A stretch of 18,613 nt of DNA, from assembly GCA_021162125.1 (NCBI GenBank), contig JAGGZG010000117.1, positions 1 through 18,613 of the forward strand. The letters are read 5' to 3'. The notes beneath the pieces were generated by a model, which searched no databases, was not told the origin of the DNA, and saw only the letters and a program-made list of their open reading frames with translations. Shown here one piece after another: positions 14,179 to 18,613 of this stretch. A program made the translations under genes and the position numbers. Position 1 is the stretch's first letter, and every line of letters begins with the position of its first letter. The DNA is from Anaerolineae bacterium. Lineage in GTDB: Bacteria > Chloroflexota > Anaerolineae > JACIWR01.

Positions 14179-15249
14179 CTACGCAGGAGGAGCGCCAGCC
14201 AGGGAAGACAGTTCGCCGGATTGGGGCATGCCCTCCGGCTTGCTCCACGCCTGTCGCAGGCTGAGGCCCAGTCGGTGGCGAGCGCTGTCAATGTTCACGA
14301 TGCGCACCGTGACCACGTCCCCCTCCTGCACCACGTTGCGCGGATGCAAAAAATTTCCCTCAGCCAGTTCGGAAATGTGGATCAGGCCCTCCAACCCCTC
14401 CTCGACACGGGCAAAGGCCCCGAAGCTGACTACATTAGTGATGACGCCTTGTACCAACTGTCCCACCCGATAACGTTCCTCTACTGAACTCCACGGATCG
14501 GGGAGCAGGCGCTTCAGGCTGAGGCCGATGCGCCGCTGAGAGCGATCCACGTTGAGCACGTACACGTCCACCTCCTGGCCCGTGCGCAACACATCGCTGG
14601 GATGTCCCACGCGCCCCCAGGAAAGCTCGGAGATGTGGATCAGTCCCTCGATCCCGCCGAGGTCAACAAAAGCGCCAAAGTCGCATAGATTAGTCACACA
14701 TCCCCGGCGAACGTCACCCTCGCACAGATCGGCCAGCAGCGCATCAGCTCGCTGTTCCTCGGCAACGGCCGCTCGCTCGGAGAGGATCAGGCGATTCTGT
14801 TCGCGGTCGATTTCGATCACGCGCAAGGACAATGTATCCCCCACGCGGCTGGCCAGCGCCTCACGCCGCGCGTCCTCGTCCGAGTTAAAAGACGTACCAA
14901 CCAGTTGGGATGCCGGCACGAAGCCCTGCAGGCGGTTCCATTGCACTAACAAGCCACCACGGTTGTATCCTGTGACCGGCAATTCCACTACTTCGTCGTC
15001 CATGAAACAGCGATGTACTAATTGCCAATCGTTCTCCCATTCATCGGGCTCGGTTTCGCCCACCTCCTCGCTCTGTTCCTCCCGTTCGTTTCGGGAAGTC
15101 TCCTCTTTCAGTTCTACTCCCAGGTTGCGCCATACCTCGTCGCTTTCAACCGGTGGCGCTGTATTGCACACACTCTCACCATCCCGTAACAGTGCCTGCC
15201 AGTACTCTTCTTCCAAAGGTTGCTCCCACGGTTTTTCATGCGTATCCAT
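14179..15249 (-). CDS. rpsA: Ribosomal protein S1 homologue (three S1 domains)
   Basis: This 356-residue protein has three S1 RNA-binding domains at about 85-159, 177-246 and 263-332, after an acidic, unstructured N-terminus (1-80, many Glu). Domain 1 is of the divergent bS1 type (GYNRGGLLVQWNRLQGFVPASQL). Domains 2 and 3 are canonical (CDFGAFVDLGGIEGLIHISELS and VSFGAFARVEEGLEGLIHISELA). S1 helps mRNA bind the 30S subunit. Three domains is fewer than the six of E. coli, but short forms occur in other phyla. AAGGGG lies 7 nt before the ATG. No good promoter is seen close upstream; the nearest consensus one (15783-15811) is followed by a terminator, so S1 may depend on read-through or an unseen promoter. 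Confidence 0.82.
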   Translation of the reverse strand: MDTHEKPWEQPLEEEYWQALLRDGESVCNTAPPVESDEVWRNLGVELKEETSRNEREEQSEEVGETEPDEWENDWQLVHRCFMDDEVVELPVTGYNRGGLLVQWNRLQGFVPASQLVGTSFNSDEDARREALASRVGDTLSLRVIEIDREQNRLILSERAAVAEEQRADALLADLCEGDVRRGCVTNLCDFGAFVDLGGIEGLIHISELSWGRVGHPSDVLRTGQEVDVYVLNVDRSQRRIGLSLKRLLPDPWSSVEERYRVGQLVQGVITNVVSFGAFARVEEGLEGLIHISELAEGNFLHPRNVVQEGDVVTVRIVNIDSARHRLGLSLRQAWSKPEGMPQSGELSSLAGAPPA

Positions 15250-15377
15250 TAGTTAACCCCTTCTCCTCAATTGGCGACGAACAGGTCAACAGTCACATCG
15301 TTCACTCAAGTCTGCCGCTACTCACCTCCTTCGCCTTTTCCTCCATTCGCACCACTGCCAGCGACTTGGCACAGTCC

Positions 15378-15588
15378 ATAATCGGTACTTGAGAAAAGCC
15401 GGTGCTGCTGCCGCGTCGCCTGGACGTGAACGTCCAGGCTGAGCAGGCCAAGAGTGCTGAAGCACCCCTCGCTAATGTGGACGGCGGCTCCGAGGGCACC
15501 ACAGCCGGCTTCAGCAGGCTTCTGCTGCTGAGCCTGGCGCTTCAGCGCCAGTCGGAGGGCCGGATTTCTCAACTACTGATAATCGGTA
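15378..15588. mobile_element. MITE-like non-coding element with direct and inverted end repeats
   Basis: The 10-bp sequence ATAATCGGTA occurs as an exact direct repeat at both edges (15378-15387 and 15579-15588). Just inside are imperfect terminal inverted repeats: TTGAGAAAAGCCGG (15389-15402) against CCGGATTTCTCAA (15560-15572). The interior is a chain of perfect hairpins: GCCTGGACGT/ACGTCCAGGC (15418-15439), GTGCT/AGCAC (15454-15465), CAGCAG/CTGCTG (15512-15527) and CTGGCGCT/AGCGCCAG (15534-15551). It has no transposase gene. Length (211 bp) and layout suit a miniature transposable element or a composite REP unit; the 10-bp repeats look like a target duplication but one overlaps the inverted repeat slightly. 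Confidence 0.5.
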
Positions 15589-15613
15589 ATTCTGCACTAT
15601 TTGCAAAGCATCC
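15585..15613 (+). repeat. 29-bp dispersed repeat, copy A
   Basis: This stretch, ending TTTGCAAAGCATCC, matches 18543-18571 at 24 of 29 positions in the same orientation. It lies at the edge of the MITE-like element and directly beyond the terminator of the candidate small RNA. Confidence 0.6.
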
Positions 15614-15619
15614 CTAAAC

Positions 15620-15673
15620 TAAAAAGACCCGACTACTCCCCCAGCCACGCTTCCAGGGCAGCAACCGAGTCTT
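15620..15673 (-). terminator. Intrinsic terminator of the candidate small RNA
   Basis: On the minus strand AAGACTCG (complement of 15666-15673) pairs with CGGGTCTT (complement of 15624-15631) over 8 bp with one G-U pair, and TTTTT (complement of 15621-15625) follows at once. The 34-base interior can form further pairs (CTGCCC with GGGGGAG). It lies about 110 nt from the start predicted by the promoter at 15783-15811. Confidence 0.6.
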
Positions 15674-15776
15674 CAACCAACATCACCAACCAGACCCAGC
15701 CCACTCACGTTGAACCTGCTTTGGCCTGATACACCGCCCCGCAGCCGGGATCCGACACCCACCCTGACCGCACCCG
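15620..15776 (-). ncRNA. Candidate independent small RNA of about 155 nt
   Basis: A consensus promoter (15783-15811) and an intrinsic terminator (15620-15673) bracket a transcript with no plausible open reading frame. Its first hairpin pairs GCCGGG with CCCGGC; a middle one pairs TTCAAC with GTTGAA across about 30 nt; the third is the terminator. The RNA is G-rich and poor in C in its middle part. I cannot assign it to 6S, SRP, RNase P, tmRNA or a known riboswitch. It may be a free small RNA, or an attenuated leader for the S1 gene some 370 bp downstream; the MITE-like element in between favours the former. Confidence 0.5.
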
Positions 15777-15782
15777 GCCGTT

Positions 15783-15811
15783 ATTATATGTGACTTAGCA
15801 GTGCTTGTCAA
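15783..15811 (-). promoter_or_regulatory. Perfect consensus sigma70 promoter
   Basis: On the minus strand -35 TTGACA (complement of 15806-15811), a 17-bp spacer and -10 TATAAT (complement of 15783-15788) match the bacterial consensus at all 12 positions. It begins 23 bp after the stop of the 7TM sensor gene and fires toward the candidate small RNA and the S1 gene. Confidence 0.8.
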
Positions 15812-15833
15812 GGCGGTTTGTATGTAGCAGCGA

Positions 15834-17852
15834 CTACGGGGTCAGGGCATCACCTTCCTGTCCCTTCCCTGCCGCCTCACGCTCCATGTCGGCCAGCGTC
15901 CTGGCCACCTCCTCGATAGCCACCCGCTGCTTGCGGTACAGATCGGACTCACTCATCGCCAGACGCGCGGCCACCTCGCTCACCCGCCGCCCCTGGAGGA
16001 ATTTCAATTCGAGGATGTTGTACAGAATCCAGTCCGCCGTCGTCATGCTGCGCTGCCCCTTCGGGCGCAGACGCTCGATGGCGCGGGCCAGCACAGCGCG
16101 CAAGGCCATCGTCGAACTGCCCTCCTGCTGGCGCGCGGCCTCCACGACCCGCAGCTTGAGCAACGGGCTGCTGGTCAGCTTGGGACCACCCCAGTAATGG
16201 CTGAGGGCGTCTTTCACCAATTGGGGAAAATCTTCCGTGGAAACCAATTCCTCCTCAGAGGAAGACCAGGCCGGCGACCCGGTGTAACGTACCGTGCCCC
16301 GCCGGCGTTGGATGCGCTCGATCTCAGGGATGATGAGTTGCAGTGCAGCGAACACTCCTTGCTGCAAGTTCCGATCTTCCAAAGCGGCCTCCGCCTGCCG
16401 CACCAGCGAACGCACAGCCTCTGCCTCCTCGTCGTCCAGATCGGGCTGCGGAGTACGAGCCTCGATGGCCAGCAAGCCCAGGGTGACGTCGCGGGCTCTG
16501 GTGCGCAGGGGAATGACCCAATAGCCCCCTTGAACGACAAACCGGTCACCGATGGACTCCGGTTCGTCGGCGTCACCCCCATCCCCGTCCCCATCACCAT
16601 TCTCACCGACGTTGGCACGGGTAAACAAGTCGGAGTTCATGCCAGAAAGAAGAGAGGCCACATCTGGATCTCCACATCTGGCCTCGACGACCAACTGCCC
16701 CTCGTCCACGGCAGCCACAAATGCCGAGTGCACTCGTAACAGATCGCAGATTGAGGTAAGCACACTTTCCAGGAACTGGGCCAGGTCGGTGCTGGTCAGC
16801 AGGCGCTTGTCCAGCTCCTGAATCCAGGTGATTTCAGCGCGGTCCTGGCGATAGATCAGGCGGTCAATGAAAGGCTTTGCTTGATTGATGAAAATTTGCA
16901 GCAGGACGATGAGCACCACCACCCCAAAAACCACGACGGCGTCGCGGGGTAGACCGAGAAATGACTCGACCTTTGTCAGGACGAGGATGAGTACCAGGAC
17001 ACAGGTAGCCACGAATGGCCCGCGCAGAAGGTAGTGGATCAAATTGTGCTTGACCACGCGGTCTGGGGCGAGGACACCAAAGTAGGCCACGCTGTAGGCC
17101 ATGACCACCAACATCAGCGCCACTCCCACGTTGCCCCCCAACAAAAGCAGCAGGAAAAGGCTGGGGGGCAGAAGCGCCGGTGCACTGGAGACCAGGAGGT
17201 AAGGGAAAACCCCCAGGCCGGGGGCGGCAAAAGCCACCGCCAGGTAAGTCATCCGCCGGCGGGAGGTGGAGGTCAGGCAGCGACGCCGGGCCTGACGAAT
17301 GTTCCACGCGCCCCAGGTCACTGTGACCAGAAAATACACTGTGAATACCCAGAAGAGGGGGCCGGCGCGCAAGTGGGAAAATTGCGGAGTGTAGATTCCG
17401 TCGTACACCACCCAGTCGGTGAGGGCCACGAGCATCAGCAGCGCACCGCTGCCCAGGTAGCTAAGGCGCACCGCCACCTGCCGCAGTCGGGAGAAAGCGT
17501 TCGTGGTGCGTAATAGCGCATCGGAGAAGTGCAGGTAAGCAGCGGGGACAAAGGCGATACCCACCCACTGGAACTTGAGCCACATCACAGCCGCTTCCAG
17601 GGAGGTCACCTGATAGAGCACGATGTCGCCGGTGTACACCACCAGGACGCACACTAACAGAGCGCAGAAGGCACGGGCGACCGCGCTGCGCAGGTTGTGA
17701 GTGAGAATGTATACCACGAGCGAAAACGTGGTGATAACGATGGCCCCTGAAAGGACCCGGTTGGCGCTAGCTAGAATTGCCACGAGATTAAAGGGCATTA
17801 TCTCTGACATGGCCAATTTCCACGGACTGATAGTCGAATCAAAATCTCCCAC
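15834..17852 (-). CDS. 7TM-GAF membrane sensor with C-terminal HTH-like region
   Basis: This 672-residue protein has about eight to nine membrane helices in its first 325 residues, arranged like the N-terminal 7TM module of some histidine kinases. A GAF-like domain follows (about 350-495), interrupted by an acidic low-complexity insert, GENGDGDGDGGDADE (416-430). The C-terminus (about 540-660) has no His-box or ATP-binding motifs; it ends with TADWILYNILELKFLQGRRVSEVAARLAMSESDLYRKQ spread over 605-641, which looks like a helix-turn-helix. It may be a membrane-bound one-component regulator, by inference. GTG 17852 with AGGAG 3 nt upstream is used; ATG 17810 is an alternative with no clear ribosome-binding site. 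It follows the GNAT gene by 35 bp. Confidence 0.78.
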   Translation of the reverse strand: MGDFDSTISPWKLAMSEIMPFNLVAILASANRVLSGAIVITTFSLVVYILTHNLRSAVARAFCALLVCVLVVYTGDIVLYQVTSLEAAVMWLKFQWVGIAFVPAAYLHFSDALLRTTNAFSRLRQVAVRLSYLGSGALLMLVALTDWVVYDGIYTPQFSHLRAGPLFWVFTVYFLVTVTWGAWNIRQARRRCLTSTSRRRMTYLAVAFAAPGLGVFPYLLVSSAPALLPPSLFLLLLLGGNVGVALMLVVMAYSVAYFGVLAPDRVVKHNLIHYLLRGPFVATCVLVLILVLTKVESFLGLPRDAVVVFGVVVLIVLLQIFINQAKPFIDRLIYRQDRAEITWIQELDKRLLTSTDLAQFLESVLTSICDLLRVHSAFVAAVDEGQLVVEARCGDPDVASLLSGMNSDLFTRANVGENGDGDGDGGDADEPESIGDRFVVQGGYWVIPLRTRARDVTLGLLAIEARTPQPDLDDEEAEAVRSLVRQAEAALEDRNLQQGVFAALQLIIPEIERIQRRRGTVRYTGSPAWSSSEEELVSTEDFPQLVKDALSHYWGGPKLTSSPLLKLRVVEAARQQEGSSTMALRAVLARAIERLRPKGQRSMTTADWILYNILELKFLQGRRVSEVAARLAMSESDLYRKQRVAIEEVARTLADMEREAAGKGQEGDALTP

Positions 17853-17887
17853 AGGCTCCTGGAAACCTGCGGGAGGGACGGGGATTC

Positions 17888-18421
17888 TCAGCGCAGAGAC
17901 AGCGCGAAGAACAGAGCGATGTCCTGATTGGCATAATAGCGGTCGTTAAAGCCGCAGAAGGTGAAACCGTGCTTCTGGTAAAAACAGATAGCCGGGTAGT
18001 TCTTGGTCTGAGCCTCCGCTATCAGCCTGACCAGCCCGTGCTCACGTGCCCACTGGGCGGTCGCACTCAGCAGGGCGGAGCCCACACCTTGCCGCCGGCA
18101 GCGACGGTCCACCACCAAGTGATGAATCCAGCCGGTATTGTGCCAATCCTTGGGCATCATGCTCAGAAAACCCAGCACCTCCATCTCATCCCCTTCTGCA
18201 ACCAGGACGCACCCACCTCGCTCCCACTCCCCCACCAGGCTATCGCGATCCCGGGGGTAGGTGACGCGCATGGCACGCGGCAGGCGTGCAGTGCGGAAAG
18301 CTATCAGGATCGCGCCTTCCTCCTCCCGCTCTTCCATCTGCCACACGTGGTCGGTCTGGAACGAAGGATCGAGCGCGATGCAGGCATTGAGGTCGGATAT
18401 GTCCGCCGGGCGGATGATCAT
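17888..18421 (-). CDS. GNAT-family N-acetyltransferase
   Basis: The 177-residue protein has the GNAT fold: MIIRPADISDLNACIALD at the start, beta strands 4-5 with WIHHLVVDRRCRRQGVGSALL (98-118), in which RRQGVGS (109-115) is the acetyl-CoA pyrophosphate-binding loop, and KNYPAICFYQKHGF (140-153) with the usual late Tyr. It would transfer an acyl group from CoA to an amine; the substrate cannot be told. GAGGAGG lies 10 nt upstream of the ATG. A possible -10 TAGAAT lies farther upstream, with a poor -35. The sensor gene follows after 35 bp, probably co-transcribed, but a functional link is not evident. Confidence 0.87.
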   Translation of the reverse strand: MIIRPADISDLNACIALDPSFQTDHVWQMEEREEEGAILIAFRTARLPRAMRVTYPRDRDSLVGEWERGGCVLVAEGDEMEVLGFLSMMPKDWHNTGWIHHLVVDRRCRRQGVGSALLSATAQWAREHGLVRLIAEAQTKNYPAICFYQKHGFTFCGFNDRYYANQDIALFFALSLR

Positions 18422-18506
18422 CTAGGCGCGGCCTCCTCGTTGGCGCATTGAGATATGATAACTCATTCTACCACGTCCAACCCAAAAACGCAAACTCGAA
18501 CGGTTA

Positions 18507-18541
18507 GGGATAGCGCAGCAAAGCCCTGGGGAGTACGAGGG
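18507..18541 (+). repeat. Inverted copy of the GGGATAGCG repeat arm
   Basis: The 35 bases match the reverse complement of 788-822 at 32 positions. Only one arm of the 97-bp palindrome is represented here, followed directly by the 29-bp repeat at 18543-18571. Confidence 0.7.
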
Positions 18542-18542
18542 C

Positions 18543-18571
18543 AGTAATTTTGCACTTTTTACGAAGCATCC
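18543..18571 (+). repeat. 29-bp dispersed repeat, copy B
   Basis: It matches 15585-15613 at 24 of 29 positions, same orientation, ending ACGAAGCATCC. A shorter likeness, TGCAC followed by TTACGAA, occurs at 705-719 close to the GGGATAGCG palindrome, so the two repeat types tend to travel together. Confidence 0.6.
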
Positions 18572-18613
18572 GTGGTTCGCCACCCGCCCCCCCCTCAGTC
18601 CCCCCCGCTCGCA

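Larger units (their letters stand above)
15250..15619. other. Repeat-filled leader between S1 gene and small RNA
   Basis: No protein gene is supported here. The left end (15250-15377) is the S1 leader with its ribosome-binding site. 15378-15588 is a MITE-like element of nested hairpins, and 15585-15613 is a 29-bp dispersed repeat that recurs near the right end of the window. No clear promoter for S1 could be picked out within it. Confidence 0.5.

Noticed and set aside
15805..16197. Plus-strand open frame of 130 codons
   Set aside because: It lies opposite the C-terminus of the 7TM sensor and spans the minus-strand promoter; its sequence is low-complexity Arg/Ser.

Overview
The window is bacterial chromosome, GC-rich and gene-dense. 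It carries 14 convincing protein genes, 13 on the minus strand and one (rsmD) on the plus strand. It most resembles a member of the Chloroflexota (Anaerolineae-like). This is an inference from recalled family features: an FHA protein with a Cys-rich N-terminus (KYNCRECP), a 7TM sensor ending in a helix-turn-helix-like block (YNILELKFLQGRRV), an RsmD with APPQY, and many interspersed GC-rich palindromes. No rRNA, tRNA, CRISPR array, transposase or phage gene is seen.

Layout. 1-1156 is non-coding and rich in hairpins and repeats, with a consensus promoter at 518-546 in front of a possible small RNA. rsmD (1157-1738) ends at a clear intrinsic terminator that meets the convergent minus-strand block. 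Read in the direction of minus-strand transcription (right to left), the rest is: a GNAT acetyltransferase and a 7TM-GAF membrane sensor; an intergenic region with a consensus promoter, a candidate 155-nt small RNA, its terminator and a MITE-like repeat; a ribosomal protein S1 homologue; an FtsK/SpoIIIE translocase; initiation factor IF-1; a DUF72 protein; a promoter, then yebC-ruvC-ruvA, followed by a response-regulator/GAF/histidine-kinase protein and a response-regulator/class III cyclase protein; a separate promoter, then a tandem-FHA protein, a formylglycine-generating-enzyme-like protein and a GT-C membrane glycosyltransferase.

Function. The right and middle parts are housekeeping: translation (S1, IF-1, YebC), chromosome segregation (FtsK) and Holliday-junction processing (RuvC, RuvA; RuvB is not here). 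Attached downstream of ruvA is a signalling block of two-component, cyclic-nucleotide and phosphothreonine-reading proteins, which may act together, though only adjacency shows this.

No complete novel defence or mobile system is visible. The best leads are non-coding: the promoter-to-terminator transcript at 15620-15788, the transcript after the 518-546 promoter, the 97-bp palindrome at 726-822 with a 32/35 inverted copy at 18507-18541, and the MITE-like element at 15378-15588. Among proteins, the stand-outs are the 7TM-GAF-HTH sensor without a kinase domain and a cyclase with Asn at the substrate-selecting Lys position.
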